A DNA stretch of 64,000 nt from Thermohalobaculum sp039513195 (GCA_039513195.1 JBCCRM010000018.1:1-64000), one strand, 5' to 3'. Positions 16,301-26,138 are shown, numbered from the stretch's first letter. Notes: generated from the sequence alone by a model not told the origin. Numbers and translations are program-made.

Positions 16301-16918
16301 TTAGAACGGCAGTGTCGCCGAGATGCCGACCGTCAGCCCGACATCGCCATCCGCCAAGACACCCTCCTGCTGCATCTCGATTCCGGTGCGCGCGCCCAGC
16401 GTGAGGCGATTCAGGGCGCGGAATTCCTTACGGGCCTGAAGGCCGACCCAGTCGACATCGTCGCCGCGGTCGAAGGCAAGACCGATCGAGGCGCTGCCGC
16501 TTGGGGTTTCGCGCTTCAACCCGGCGCCGAGCGAGCGGCGCTCGTCAGTGGCGCTGCGAATGGCGCTACCGCCGGCATAGGCGGAGAGCCCATGGTCGAG
16601 AGGTTGGCTGAACTGTGCCGCGATGGCCGGGGTGTTTCCCGGGAGGCCGGAGGCGGAGAAGTCGACCGCATCCGTGATCATTCCGACCCGGAGTGCGGCC
16701 CGAGATGTTTCGGCGGGACCGGGGGTGGCAAGAAAGACCGAAAGGCCGAAGGGCTCTGCTTCGGCTGAGAGGCTGGCTTGCTGATTAGCGACCCATTGCA
16801 AAGAGTGCGACCCGTCTTTGGTCAGATCGTGGGCTGCCGCCGATTTCGCGCCCGGCAGTGCCACGGCCATCGCTAGGGCAACCAATATACCAGTCTCAAC
16901 AAAGAGTTTCGATCTCAC
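16301..16918 (-). CDS. Exported protein, probable outer-membrane barrel-like
   Basis: A 205-residue protein of unknown family. The N-terminal region (ETGILVALAMAVALPGAKSAAA) is a signal peptide cut near residue 29. The rest is rich in alternating short strands with Gly and aromatic residues (for example GLKRETPSGSASIGLAFDRGD and LTLGARTGIEMQ). It ends in ATLPF, a terminal Phe as in many outer-membrane beta-barrels. The start is a GTG at 16918; no strong ribosome site is seen. It converges on the ligase gene with only nine bases between stops. Function is unknown. Confidence 0.65.
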   Translation of the reverse strand: MRSKLFVETGILVALAMAVALPGAKSAAAHDLTKDGSHSLQWVANQQASLSAEAEPFGLSVFLATPGPAETSRAALRVGMITDAVDFSASGLPGNTPAIAAQFSQPLDHGLSAYAGGSAIRSATDERRSLGAGLKRETPSGSASIGLAFDRGDDVDWVGLQARKEFRALNRLTLGARTGIEMQQEGVLADGDVGLTVGISATLPF

Positions 16919-17550
16919 GGTGCTAACCTGTCATGCTACGCGACGGGACTGTGGGAGATCTCGGCGCCTCCCTTCCGCCTATGACGCATCTCGGGCGTGG
17001 CCAAACCGTGGCAAGCTCGTGCCGGAATTGCCCAATTGGGACAGTTGGGCGCATCAATTTCGAACAGATTACCAGATGCGACGGTTCCGATTCGTGCCAA
17101 ACGGAATCGCAGGGTCGCTGACGCGCCCTGCGATGGAATCACGCTTGTGCGCTCGACCGTGCCGTGGGCACGGATCTCGCGCTGCGGGTGGCACAAGGCG
17201 GCCCCGATTCGGGTCCGTGGCGCGGTCCCGCTACGACAGCTCGCGAGGGTGGCGGTTGTGGCCTTGGCTTGAAAGGGTGCAAGAAGCTGCTGAGAAGACC
17301 GCCATGGGCGGTCATGGTACAGCGTCCCCCCGAAGCCCGTTGTCGCGTCAAGGACGAGCCGGGCTGGCGCCCGGTGCGCGGGCGCGCATCCTTGACCCGA
17401 CACGGTTTCGTGGATTTGGTGCTCTGCACTGCTCCAAGGAAGCTATGGGACCGGCCTGGCACTGGGGCGTGCCGATCCGACCAGGGATTGTCGCCGCCAA
17501 GCGGCCGACTGGTGCCCCATCGTGGCCGAGTAGTGTGTCCGCGGGCCAGA
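16919..17550. other. 632-base intergenic region with repeat elements
   Basis: No convincing gene on either strand; open frames here are overlapping, Arg-rich and lack ribosome sites. It contains a 10-bp palindrome CCCAATTGGG at 17031-17040, a hairpin GACCGCC/GGCGGTC at 17297-17313, and the 48-bp TCAAGG element at 17348-17395. Confidence 0.5.
17348..17395. repeat. 48-bp TCAAGG...CCTTGA element, copy 1
   Basis: Begins TCAAGG and ends CCTTGA (terminal inverted repeats) and contains an inner CCGGGC/GCCCGG hairpin. A second element of exactly the same length and ends lies at 41021-41068. The inner sequence differs but keeps the hairpin design, as in REP-like families. Confidence 0.5.
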
Positions 17551-19758
17551 TCAGCGCGACGTGCCGGAGCGCCAGGCGGCGTGCTCCTGTTGGATCTGAG
17601 CAACCTGCTCCGCCACCAGGCCGGGCAGTTTAGGGATCTCGTTCGGCCGTCCGGCGGCGTCGAGCATACGTGGTAGCGGGCCGCTGAAGCGGGCTATGTC
17701 GGGGTCATCGAGGGCAATCTTACCGGTGCTCAGCAGGAGGCGCGCGATGGCAGCGGCCCGGAGTTGGTGGTCGAGCGCCCGTTCCGGCTCGCCCGCCGCT
17801 GCGGTTTCCTGTGCGAGGTTGTGGAGCCTCAGGGCGACCTCCCTGTGACAGGGGCCGTGGCCCTCGATCACCAAATCGAGGCTCTTGCGGTGATAGGCGA
17901 GCGCCTTGTAGGTCGGCGCGCCATCCAGACCCGATCGTGACCAATCGGAATAGAGAGCGGCAAGATCGCCATAGCACGCACCGATCACCGGCGATTTCCC
18001 CTTTGCCGTCCGGCGCAGGATCCGCAGCGCTTCTTGCAAGTGGTTGTCCGCTTCCTCATACCGGCGCCGGTGCCAGTAAAAGAAGCCGAGATGGCGATAG
18101 AACTCCGCCAGGGTTGCGGTCTCTCGGGGATCCGCCTCCTTTTGCGTCGCTAGGGCGCGGGCAAAGCATGTCTCCGCCTCCTCCCATCGACCGATCGCCG
18201 ATGCGCTCGTCGCGAGGTCGAGGAGAACCGCCGCATACTCGGTGCTGTCGGCGCCGTCGACCGCCTCGACCAGCGCCATTCTGTGCCGTTGCAGAAGGTT
18301 GACCAGCAGGCTGTCGCCGCTCGGCATCGCTGCCTTGCCAACCTCGCCGAGGACCGCCGCGACGGTCCGGGCGAGGGTGGGGTCCAGTGAGGGGCCGAGC
18401 TCGGCCAGAGCGATCGCGCGGCGGGCGGCATCGCTTGCCCTTGCGAAGGAGAGTGGTTCTTCGCTTCGGGACAGAAGGGCGCGGATCTCGGACAATGCGT
18501 GGCGTGCGCCGGCCTCCAGCCTATCGGGCGTCAATTGATAGCGCAGCGCAGCAATCAGAAACGGATCTGCCCGGTCGGGGATCGCGGATTGTGCCGCTGA
18601 CGCCTGCGTAGGCGCTGACAGCAGGCCGACGGCGCGGCAGGCCGTCTGGGCCTTTGCGACACGTTCGGCGTCGCGCATCAGCGCGGTCAGGGTCTGGCCG
18701 GCGGCTTTGTCCGACGCGGCGCCGCCGGATGTGACCGGAAGCTCTATCCACTGGTAGGGAAGCGCCGCCAGAAGGGCGGTCAGGGTCTGGCCATCGGCCG
18801 GCAGTCGTCCCGCCGCCTCGGCCACGGCGGCGGTCAATAGCTGCGCTGGGCCGGTGTCTTCGCCCCCCTGGTGGTGTCTTCTCAGCCTTGCCACGTAATC
18901 CTGTGCCGATAAGCCAGCGCCGGCATTCCCCGGTGCCGAGAGCGCCGCGCGTCCGACGGCAAGCGACGGCGCCCCGCCCGGCGCGAGCAGGACCGCCAAG
19001 GCTGCCGCCGCGTCCTTTGCCGTTTTGTCTCCGTCGCCTTGCAGCAGCGATGCCGCGATATCGGCGCTTGGCGGAGGGACCTCGATCCGGGCGAGGCGCG
19101 GTTGGCGGGATGCGGCATAGCCGCAGACCAGATGGTCGATCCTTCCTGCATGGAACAGCCGTTTCGGCAACTCGACCGATGCATGCTCGCTGTCGACGCA
19201 TTCGTGGACCAGAAGCCAGCGTTCCCGGGTCGTCAAAATGGCCTTTTGGACGGACTTTACGACGTCTGCAGCCGGGCCTTGCGTGGTGATCTCCAGCCGA
19301 TTGGCCAACCGCTGGAGATCCGCCGCCGCGGTTAGCATGCTGCTGCTATCGATCAACCAGGCGCCATGGTACCGACCGCTCGCAACCTCGGCCTGGGCAA
19401 AGGCCAAGGCGACCTCGAACTGTCCGGCGCCAGGTGACCCTGCCAAGGCGACGCCGAGCTTTCGTCCCACCCCATCGAATTCCCGCCGTATCCGCGCGAG
19501 CAGCGGTCCACGCTGGTCCGCCCCTTGCGCCGAATGGGTCAGGCGTGGATCGAGCATGTCGCCGACGACAGGCGCCGCGGCAGCGGCTGGTTTGTCTCGG
19601 GCATCCGGGGCTGCGGATCGGAGAGCCCTGGTTGTCACCCGCAGCGGTTCCGGAAGCCATTCCGGCAGACCATGGGCCGATAACGCGCGGTATGCGACGA
19701 AGACGCCCCCGGTCCCGGCAGCGGTCCCCAAGAGGGTGATCAACTCGATCGCCGTCAC
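17551..19758 (-). CDS. Membrane-anchored STAND/NB-ARC-like protein with TPR repeats
   Basis: A 735-residue protein. An N-terminal membrane helix (about residues 4-28, with a Gly-rich core) is followed by a linker. A P-loop-like region has GSPGAGQFEVALAFAQ at 107-121; the usual Lys of Walker A (GxGKT) is Gln here. A strand GAWLIDSSS and RWLLVHECVD (about 180-189) resemble the next NB-ARC strands, but the Walker B acids are weak. The C-terminal third (about 515-700) carries TPR-like helices (WEEAETCFARALA, YEEADNHLQEALRIL, RALDHQLRAAAI). GTG at 19758 follows GGGGAAGG and is preferred over GTG at 19842. It is probably a sensor or scaffold with an inactive nucleotide site; partners are unknown. 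Confidence 0.6.
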   Translation of the reverse strand: MTAIELITLLGTAAGTGGVFVAYRALSAHGLPEWLPEPLRVTTRALRSAAPDARDKPAAAAAPVVGDMLDPRLTHSAQGADQRGPLLARIRREFDGVGRKLGVALAGSPGAGQFEVALAFAQAEVASGRYHGAWLIDSSSMLTAAADLQRLANRLEITTQGPAADVVKSVQKAILTTRERWLLVHECVDSEHASVELPKRLFHAGRIDHLVCGYAASRQPRLARIEVPPPSADIAASLLQGDGDKTAKDAAAALAVLLAPGGAPSLAVGRAALSAPGNAGAGLSAQDYVARLRRHHQGGEDTGPAQLLTAAVAEAAGRLPADGQTLTALLAALPYQWIELPVTSGGAASDKAAGQTLTALMRDAERVAKAQTACRAVGLLSAPTQASAAQSAIPDRADPFLIAALRYQLTPDRLEAGARHALSEIRALLSRSEEPLSFARASDAARRAIALAELGPSLDPTLARTVAAVLGEVGKAAMPSGDSLLVNLLQRHRMALVEAVDGADSTEYAAVLLDLATSASAIGRWEEAETCFARALATQKEADPRETATLAEFYRHLGFFYWHRRRYEEADNHLQEALRILRRTAKGKSPVIGACYGDLAALYSDWSRSGLDGAPTYKALAYHRKSLDLVIEGHGPCHREVALRLHNLAQETAAAGEPERALDHQLRAAAIARLLLSTGKIALDDPDIARFSGPLPRMLDAAGRPNEIPKLPGLVAEQVAQIQQEHAAWRSGTSR

Positions 19759-20088
19759 GCGCCTTCCCCGCTCCAACCGCTGCTGGGTCGCAGGCCGCGG
19801 ACCGGTCTTGGTCCAGGCCTGATGAGAGGGTTCGGCTATCACGGCGCCGTAAACAGTCTTAGAACAAACGCGGTTTATTGCTCAGATGGGTCCGGTGGGT
19901 CTCTCGGCCGCTATGCGGTCCGCCTCTGTGGTAGAGGCAGTGAGGCCGATGCTACTAGGGTCCACTGCATTGGATCGGGCGCAATCCGGCACGTTGGGCC
20001 ATTGCCGGCGCCTGCCAGCGCGGCGGATAGGCGGGATGCAGAATAGCGGGCCGTGGCGATTTCTGCGTTATCTCACCAAGTCGGTCAG
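19759..20088. other. Intergenic region upstream of the STAND-like gene
   Basis: About 330 bases, partly overlapping an alternative longer start of the leftward STAND-like gene. It is somewhat less GC-rich than its surroundings around 19850-19890. It should hold that gene's promoter. No RNA gene or further frame is supported. Confidence 0.4.
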
Positions 20089-20694
20089 TCAGGCCGGTGG
20101 CGCTGTGTCTACCATTGCTGGCGTTGCCGCAAAGGCCTCGAACCAGGCTGCGAGGGCGGGCGCCGCCGCCCGCCAGCCGAGATCGCCATGCCGCAGATCG
20201 AGGTAGCCGAGCGCGCAGCCGACCGCGATATGGCCGGCCGTAACCGGTCCGTTGAGGGATGCGGCTTGCGCTTCCAACGCCGCGGTGGCCTTCGCGCATT
20301 TTGCAAGCTGGCTCGCTACCCAGTCGGGAAATTGTTTGTCGACGGGACGCAAGCGACCCTCATATACGGCTAGCAAGGCGGCATCGATGATGCCGTCGGC
20401 TAACGCCTCCTGCGCCAGCACGGGGAACAGGGCCGCGCCTTCGGGGTACAGCCCCGCGCTTCCGCGCCAATCGAGGTAACGGCAAACCACCCGGCTATCG
20501 TAGAGGCTGAGCCCCTCCTCGGTCACCAGGCAGGGGATCTTTCCGAGCGGGTTGGCCGCTGCTGTCGCGGCATTGGGCTCGAGTGGTGTGCCGGAGCCGG
20601 GGATCAGGTCCACCGCGCCCGTCTGCCCTGTGAGATGCAGCGTGACCATGACCTTGCGGACATAGGGCGAGGTCCCGGAATGATAGAGTTTCAT
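20089..20694 (-). CDS. Glutathione S-transferase family protein
   Basis: A 201-residue GST. The N-terminal thioredoxin-like half starts MKLYHSGTSPYVRKVMVTL, with Ser/Tyr near the usual glutathione thiol site, and continues NPLGKIPCLVTEEG-LSLYDSRVVCRYLD, which forms the conserved cis-Pro and glutathione gamma-glutamyl site (Asp-Ser). The C-terminal half is alpha-helical. Likely cytosolic detoxification or thiol transfer; substrate unknown. The ATG overlaps the stop of the upstream MFS gene by four bases (ATGA), so the two are coupled. Confidence 0.88.
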   Translation of the reverse strand: MKLYHSGTSPYVRKVMVTLHLTGQTGAVDLIPGSGTPLEPNAATAAANPLGKIPCLVTEEGLSLYDSRVVCRYLDWRGSAGLYPEGAALFPVLAQEALADGIIDAALLAVYEGRLRPVDKQFPDWVASQLAKCAKATAALEAQAASLNGPVTAGHIAVGCALGYLDLRHGDLGWRAAAPALAAWFEAFAATPAMVDTAPPA

Positions 20695-21941
20695 GGCTCT
20701 CTCCTCTCAAGCGGAGGGTCGGAAGGGGTGTCGGTAGCAGAGGTGCGCCCCAGCACCATCGAGGTGCGGGGCAGGTAGCGATAAGGGGTGCGCGGCCAGG
20801 CAGCTCGCCGGCGCGTCATACGGTAGAGCGCAAAGACAACCAGCGCCAGATGGGCCAGCGCGATGAAGAGAAATAGTGCTCCTGGACCGTAGGAGGAGAT
20901 CAGGCTCGCGGAGATCACCGGGCTGACGATTGCGCCGATCGAGAAGAAAAGGATCAGCGCTGCATTCAGCTCTACGACGAAGTCCTCGGTCGCGAAGTCG
21001 TTCGCATAGGCGGCCGAAACCGAATAGAGCGGAAAGGTGGTCAGCCCGAACAGGAACGAGCCCAAGAACAGCATCCCGCGCGCGCCGGGTCCGGCCATCA
21101 TCGCCATTGCCGCGCAGGCCCCCATGGCCGCCACCGATAGCCCGACGAGCACCAGGCGGCGGTCCAGCTTGTCGGCAATCCAGCCGATCGGCACCTGCCC
21201 GATTGCACCCCCGATGACCGCCGCCGCTAGGAACAGTGCGATATCTGTCTGGTCCAGCCCGTTTTCGACCGCGAAGATCGGGCCGACCATACGCAGTGCC
21301 GAGCCGGAAAGGCCCGCCACCACGATCCCGGCGCAGGCGGTTGGGGACAAACGAAGCGCCACCATTGGGCGCAATCGTGGGGCCTCCGGCGTTTTCGGAG
21401 CGGCCCGCCGGCTTAGCGTCAGCGGCAACAGGCAAATGCAGCAGAACACCGCGACAATGTTGTAGGCGGCGTAGGTTCCGGGCTCGAGCACCGCGATCAG
21501 ACCCTGAGCCGCGATTTGGCCGACTAAGTCGACGACGCGAAAGGTGCCATAGATCCGGCCGCGATTGTGGTTTTCCATCTTCGCCTGCAGCCAGCTCTCG
21601 ATCACGGTATAGGCGGCGGCGATGGCGAGGCCGGTCAATGTGCGCAAGATGGCCCAGGCGATCGGTCCCTCGAAGACCGGGTGCAAAAGCGCACCTGTCG
21701 CACCGACTGCCGCTGCGGCAGCGAAGGCGCGCGAATGGCCGACGGTGCCGATATAGCGAGGCGTCAGGTAGCAGCCGGCGAAGAAACCCAGGAAGTGTGC
21801 CGAGCCGAGGAGGCCAATCTCCTCGTTGGAAAATCCCAATGTAGCGCCGGAAAGCGCGTCCAAAGGGCCGAGCGACCCCGACCCCACCTGCACCAGGAAG
21901 ATGGAGACGAAGAGTGCTGCGAAGGAGATGAGGATACTCAT
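20691..21941 (-). CDS. MFS transporter, YcaD-like
   Basis: A 12-helix major facilitator of about 416 residues. The first helix is ILISFAALFVSIFLVQVG, and the loop NRGRIYGTFRVVDL after helix 5 and IGWIADKLDRR after helix 8 are typical MFS cytoplasmic loops. The family resembles YcaD/sugar-type exporters; substrate is unknown. ATG at 21941 has AGG six bases upstream; another ATG at 21962 adds seven residues. It is the first gene of a coupled pair with the GST and is divergent from an ABC exporter, so the 160 bases between them probably hold two promoters. Confidence 0.85.
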   Translation of the reverse strand: MSILISFAALFVSIFLVQVGSGSLGPLDALSGATLGFSNEEIGLLGSAHFLGFFAGCYLTPRYIGTVGHSRAFAAAAAVGATGALLHPVFEGPIAWAILRTLTGLAIAAAYTVIESWLQAKMENHNRGRIYGTFRVVDLVGQIAAQGLIAVLEPGTYAAYNIVAVFCCICLLPLTLSRRAAPKTPEAPRLRPMVALRLSPTACAGIVVAGLSGSALRMVGPIFAVENGLDQTDIALFLAAAVIGGAIGQVPIGWIADKLDRRLVLVGLSVAAMGACAAMAMMAGPGARGMLFLGSFLFGLTTFPLYSVSAAYANDFATEDFVVELNAALILFFSIGAIVSPVISASLISSYGPGALFLFIALAHLALVVFALYRMTRRRAAWPRTPYRYLPRTSMVLGRTSATDTPSDPPLERREP

Positions 21942-22103
21942 GGCATGCCTATCGAACGCCATGATAGTCCGGTCGGGGCGGGGATGCACTCACCCTTCCG
22001 TCATGGGCTGTCGCATTTGATGCATTCGTTCGCGGTGTGGCTGCTGCGGCGATTGGCTCGACTTGTCGCCCCCGGGGGCCGTTGGTATCCCTGCACTGTG
22101 TGA

Positions 22104-23930
22104 ATGGCGTCGGAGAGCTTTGTGGCGACCGCAACGCGCGGAGGCGGAAAACCGCCCCCCGAGGAGGAACGGGCGAAGTCGAAAAAGATCGGCCCCTTGG
22201 TGGGGCTGCTGCCCTTCTTGTGGCCCTATCGGAACACGGCGCTGGCAGTGGCAGCGGTGTTGACACTTGCTGCTGGCCTGACACTCTCGGTGCCGATTGC
22301 GATACAGCGGATCGTCGATGCCTTCGCCAAGGGCGATTTTACGTTCATCGACAACTACTTCATGGCTTTCATAGGCGTTGCTGCAGCGCTCTCCATATCG
22401 ACGGCGTTGCGCTTCTATCTGGTCACCTGGCTGGGGGAGAGGGTGATTGCAGATCTGCGCAAGGCCGTCTTCGATCACGTGATGGGCATGGGCCCGGGCT
22501 TCTACGAGCGGGTGATGACGGCGGAGGTGCTGACGCGGCTGACCACCGATACCAGCGTTATCCAGGGCGTGGTGGGCTCCACCTCCTCGATCGCGCTGCG
22601 CAACATCCTGCTTTTGATTGGTGGGGTTATCCTGCTCTTTGTGACCTCGCCGAAGCTGACGGCGATGACGCTCTTGGTCGTGCCGGTGGTCATCGTTCCG
22701 ATCCTCGTCCTGGGGCGGCGGGTCCGACGGCTCAGCCGCGCCTCGCAAGATCTGTTGGCCGACAGCGCCACCCATGCGGGCGAGATGCTGCAGGCCGCCC
22801 CAACCGTGCAAGCAATGACCTATGAGCCGAGCGCACAGGCCGGATTCTCTGACCGGGTCGAGGCCGCTTATCTCGCGGCGCGCTCACGGATCCGGGCGCG
22901 GTCCTATCTGACGGCCATCGTCATCTTCCTGGTTTTCTCCGGCATCGTTGCCATCGTGTGGGCCGGGGCGCGGGACGTGATGGAAGGCCGAATGACGCAG
23001 GGCGAGATGGTGCAGTTCCTGCTGCTCGCCGTCTTTACCGCAGGCGCGGTGGGTGCGCTCAGCGAAGTCTGGGGAGAACTGCAGCGCGCGGCAGGTGCAA
23101 CCGAGCGGCTGGTGGAGCTGTTGACCGAGGCCAACCCAATCCCGGAGCCAGCGGACCCTTTGTCGCCGGTGGAACCGGCGCTTGGGGCGATCGAGTTTGA
23201 TGCGGTGTCTTTTGCCTATCCGTCGCGTCCCGAGACTTGGGCGCTCGATGCTGTCAGCTTCCGGGTCGAGCCAGGCGAGACCGTCGCCGTTGTCGGTCCG
23301 TCGGGAGCAGGTAAAACGACCATCTTACAGCTGCTGTCGCGGTTCTACGAACCCCAGTCCGGAGAGATCCGCGTCGACGGTGTTCCGGTCGACCGCTTGC
23401 TGACCCGGAATCTTCGCGCGCGCATGGCCCTGGTGCCGCAGGAGCCGGTGATCTTTGCGGATACCGTCGCGAGCAACATCCGCTTTGGCCGCCCGGACGC
23501 GACGATGGCCGAGGTCGAGGACGCTGCGAAGGCTGCCGCAGCGCATGGGTTTATCGAAGAGCTGCCCGACGGCTATGAGAGTTGGCTCGGCGAGCGCGGG
23601 GTCCTGCTCTCTGGCGGGCAAAAGCAGCGGATCGCCATTGCCAGGGCGATCTTGCGGGATGCGCCCGTTCTTCTCCTGGACGAAGCAACTTCTGCCCTTG
23701 ACGCCGAGAGCGAGCGGGCGGTGCAACACGCCGTGGAGCATTTGTCGGAGGGGCGCACGACCCTGGTGATCGCGCATCGCCTCGCGACGGTGAAGCGGGC
23801 CGACCGGATCCTGGTACTCGACCAGGGCAGGGTTGCGGCGATCGGAACCCATGACGGGCTGGTCGCCCAGGGTGGCCTTTATGCTCGGCTCGCCCGGCTG
23901 CAATTCACCGAGGGACTGGCGGCGGAGTAA
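22104..23930 (+). CDS. ABC exporter (fused membrane and ATPase domains)
   Basis: A 608-residue half-transporter of the MsbA/LmrA type that works as a dimer in the inner membrane. Residues 30-330 form a six-helix type I exporter domain. The ATPase follows with Walker A GPSGAGKT at 398-405, Q-loop VPQEP, signature LSGGQKQR at 502-509, Walker B VLLLDEATSALD with Asp526/Glu527, and switch IAHRLATV. All catalytic residues are present. Substrate could be lipid, drug or another amphiphile. No partner gene is adjacent, which fits a homodimer. The ATG at 22104 has only a weak ribosome site. Confidence 0.92.
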   Translation: MASESFVATATRGGGKPPPEEERAKSKKIGPLVGLLPFLWPYRNTALAVAAVLTLAAGLTLSVPIAIQRIVDAFAKGDFTFIDNYFMAFIGVAAALSISTALRFYLVTWLGERVIADLRKAVFDHVMGMGPGFYERVMTAEVLTRLTTDTSVIQGVVGSTSSIALRNILLLIGGVILLFVTSPKLTAMTLLVVPVVIVPILVLGRRVRRLSRASQDLLADSATHAGEMLQAAPTVQAMTYEPSAQAGFSDRVEAAYLAARSRIRARSYLTAIVIFLVFSGIVAIVWAGARDVMEGRMTQGEMVQFLLLAVFTAGAVGALSEVWGELQRAAGATERLVELLTEANPIPEPADPLSPVEPALGAIEFDAVSFAYPSRPETWALDAVSFRVEPGETVAVVGPSGAGKTTILQLLSRFYEPQSGEIRVDGVPVDRLLTRNLRARMALVPQEPVIFADTVASNIRFGRPDATMAEVEDAAKAAAAHGFIEELPDGYESWLGERGVLLSGGQKQRIAIARAILRDAPVLLLDEATSALDAESERAVQHAVEHLSEGRTTLVIAHRLATVKRADRILVLDQGRVAAIGTHDGLVAQGGLYARLARLQFTEGLAAE

Positions 23931-24090
23931 CCTCCGGCATGCCGCGGCAAAGCTCCCAAGCTAGACACCGGGCGCAACGTCACCCTTTCGCCCCCGGCTC
24001 TGTGACTTGCCAGCGCCGTTGTGCCTATGGCTTGATGCCGGGATAAATGCGCCCACCTCGCCGGTTGGGGGCGAGAGAACGGGAGGAGAT

Positions 24091-25992
24091 ATGGCGGATA
24101 CCAGCACGGGTTGGGCCACCCTGTCGGACAAGCATGTCTTGGAGGCGGTTCCTTATGCCGACCGCGTCGCCGCACCGACCGCCTACGGTGTTTTATGCAA
24201 GACCGCAGCGAGATGCGCCAAACGCCCGGCAATCAGCTTTCAGATCAAATCCGGTCCGCGCGACAAGGCGGAGACGCTGGACTGGGGCACGCTGCTGGAC
24301 CAGGTCACCCAGACCGCCAACATGCTGCGCCGGTTGGGGGTGGGGCCGAACGACGTCGTGGCGTATCTGCTGCCGAATTGCAACGAGACGGTGCTGACCC
24401 TGTTGGGCGGCATGACCGCCGGCATCGTAAGCCCGATCAACCCGCTTTTGGAGCCGCGCCAGATCGCCGGAATTCTGCGCGAGACCGAGGCGAAGGTCCT
24501 TGTGACCCTAGCGCCCTTCCCGAAGACCGATATCGCTCAGAAGGCCCATGCTGCAGCGGCCGAGGCGCCAACCGTCACGACGGTCCTGGAGGTCGATCTC
24601 AACCGCTACCTGACGCCGCCGTTGTCTTGGTTGGTGCCGCTTCTGCGCCCCAAGCTGAACCGGGCGGAGGGGGTCAAGACAATGACCCTTCGGGCCGAAA
24701 TCGCGCAGGAAGCGACAACGTTGAGCTTTGCCGAGGAGCAGGATCCCGACCGGATCGCCGCCTATTTCCACACGGGCGGCACGACCGGACTGCCGAAGGT
24801 CGCCCAGCACCTTCAGCGGGGCGTCGTCTACAACGGGTTGGTCCCGTCGATGTCGATCCTCAGCGAGGATGACGTGCTGATCTGCCCGCTGCCGTTGTTC
24901 CACGTGCTTGCGGCCTATCCCGTGCTGATGACCTGCGCTACCACCGGGGCGCATATGGTCATGCCGACCCCAGCGGGCTTTCGGGGCGAGGGTGTGATGG
25001 ACAATTTCTGGGCGCTGATCGAGCGCTGGGGCGTGTCCTTCATGGTGATGGTGCCGACCGCGGCCTCGGCCCTGATGCAGCGGCCGGTGACGTCGGATGT
25101 CTCTTCGCTCAAATATGCGCTTTGTGGCTCCGCGCCACTGCCGGTCGAGCTCTTCAAGCGTTTCGAGGCCGCCACAGGTGTCCGTATCCTGGAGGGATAT
25201 GGCATGACCGAGGCGACCTGCCTGGTCTCGATCAACCCACCGGAAGGAGAGCAGAAGATCGGCTCGGTCGGGCTGCCTTTCCCCTACACGGAAGTCAAGA
25301 TCCTGGTCTGCGACGAAAATGGCGCGGTGCAGAAGGAGTGCGCCACGGACGAGATCGGCGAGATCTGCGTGAAGAATCCCGGTGTGTTCCCGGGCTATCT
25401 CGAGATCGCCCGCAATCACGGGATCTTCGCTGAGCCGGGAGGGTATCTGCGCACCGGCGATCTGGGTCGGATCGATGCGGATGGCTATGTCTGGATCACC
25501 GGCCGGGCCAAAGACCTGATCATCCGCGGTGGGCACAATATCGACCCGGCGTTGATTGAAGAAGCGTTGGCCGGCCACCCGGCGGTGGCCTTTGTCGGCG
25601 CCATTGGCCAGCCGGATGCGCATTCCGGCGAGATGCCCTGCGCCTATGTGGAACTGACCGAGAACGGCCAGGCGAGCGAGGCGGATCTACTGTCTTTTGC
25701 CCGCGAAACCGTGACCGAAAGGGCGGCCGTGCCCAAGCATGTCGAGATCCTCGAAGAGTTGCCGAAAACGGCTGTCGGCAAGATCTTCAAGCCGGAATTG
25801 CGGAAACGGGCAATCTCGCGCATCTATACACAGGCATTGGGCGACGCGGGGATCGATGCGGAGGTTGCCGTGATCGAGGACAAGGTGAAGGGCCTGACCG
25901 CCGAGGTGCGTCCGGCCTCGCCCGATGCCGATGAGGCGGCAATCGGGGCTGCCCTTGGCTCCTTCGCCCGGCCTTGGGTGCTTCGCGGCTAG
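24091..25992 (+). CDS. Acyl-CoA synthetase (AMP-forming)
   Basis: A 633-residue ANL-family ligase that activates a carboxylic acid as its CoA thioester. The P-loop-like AMP motif is YFHTGGTTGLPK at about 225-236, the adenine motif is GYGMTEAT, and the later motifs are YLRTGDLGRIDADGYVWITGRAKDLIIRGG and a terminal KTAVGKIFK with the catalytic Lys. It belongs with medium/long-chain or 'acyl-CoA synthetase' enzymes lacking a clear substrate assignment. ATG at 24091 directly follows GGGAGGAG and is strongly preferred. It is followed by rpsD with its own promoter, so it is likely a single-gene unit. Confidence 0.92.
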   Translation: MADTSTGWATLSDKHVLEAVPYADRVAAPTAYGVLCKTAARCAKRPAISFQIKSGPRDKAETLDWGTLLDQVTQTANMLRRLGVGPNDVVAYLLPNCNETVLTLLGGMTAGIVSPINPLLEPRQIAGILRETEAKVLVTLAPFPKTDIAQKAHAAAAEAPTVTTVLEVDLNRYLTPPLSWLVPLLRPKLNRAEGVKTMTLRAEIAQEATTLSFAEEQDPDRIAAYFHTGGTTGLPKVAQHLQRGVVYNGLVPSMSILSEDDVLICPLPLFHVLAAYPVLMTCATTGAHMVMPTPAGFRGEGVMDNFWALIERWGVSFMVMVPTAASALMQRPVTSDVSSLKYALCGSAPLPVELFKRFEAATGVRILEGYGMTEATCLVSINPPEGEQKIGSVGLPFPYTEVKILVCDENGAVQKECATDEIGEICVKNPGVFPGYLEIARNHGIFAEPGGYLRTGDLGRIDADGYVWITGRAKDLIIRGGHNIDPALIEEALAGHPAVAFVGAIGQPDAHSGEMPCAYVELTENGQASEADLLSFARETVTERAAVPKHVEILEELPKTAVGKIFKPELRKRAISRIYTQALGDAGIDAEVAVIEDKVKGLTAEVRPASPDADEAAIGAALGSFARPWVLRG

Positions 25993-26016
25993 CGTCGGCG
26001 CCCATTGCGAAGCGGA

Positions 26017-26039
26017 ATCGCGGGCGTGCCGCCCGCGAT
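26017..26039 (+). terminator. GC-rich hairpin after the acyl-CoA synthetase
   Basis: ATCGCGGGCG and CGCCCGCGAT form a perfect 10-bp stem with a TGC loop, 25 bases past the stop codon. It lacks a T tract, so it may be a Rho-assisted end or an mRNA-protecting stem and not a classical terminator. Confidence 0.4.
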
Positions 26040-26138
26040 AGGTCTATGGATAGGCGGGATCCGGTCTGTGGACAGCCCGGCTACCGCAGGCACTTCGCTC
26101 CGAAACAGGGCGATGGTTGCCCCTGTGGGCTCGGTCGG

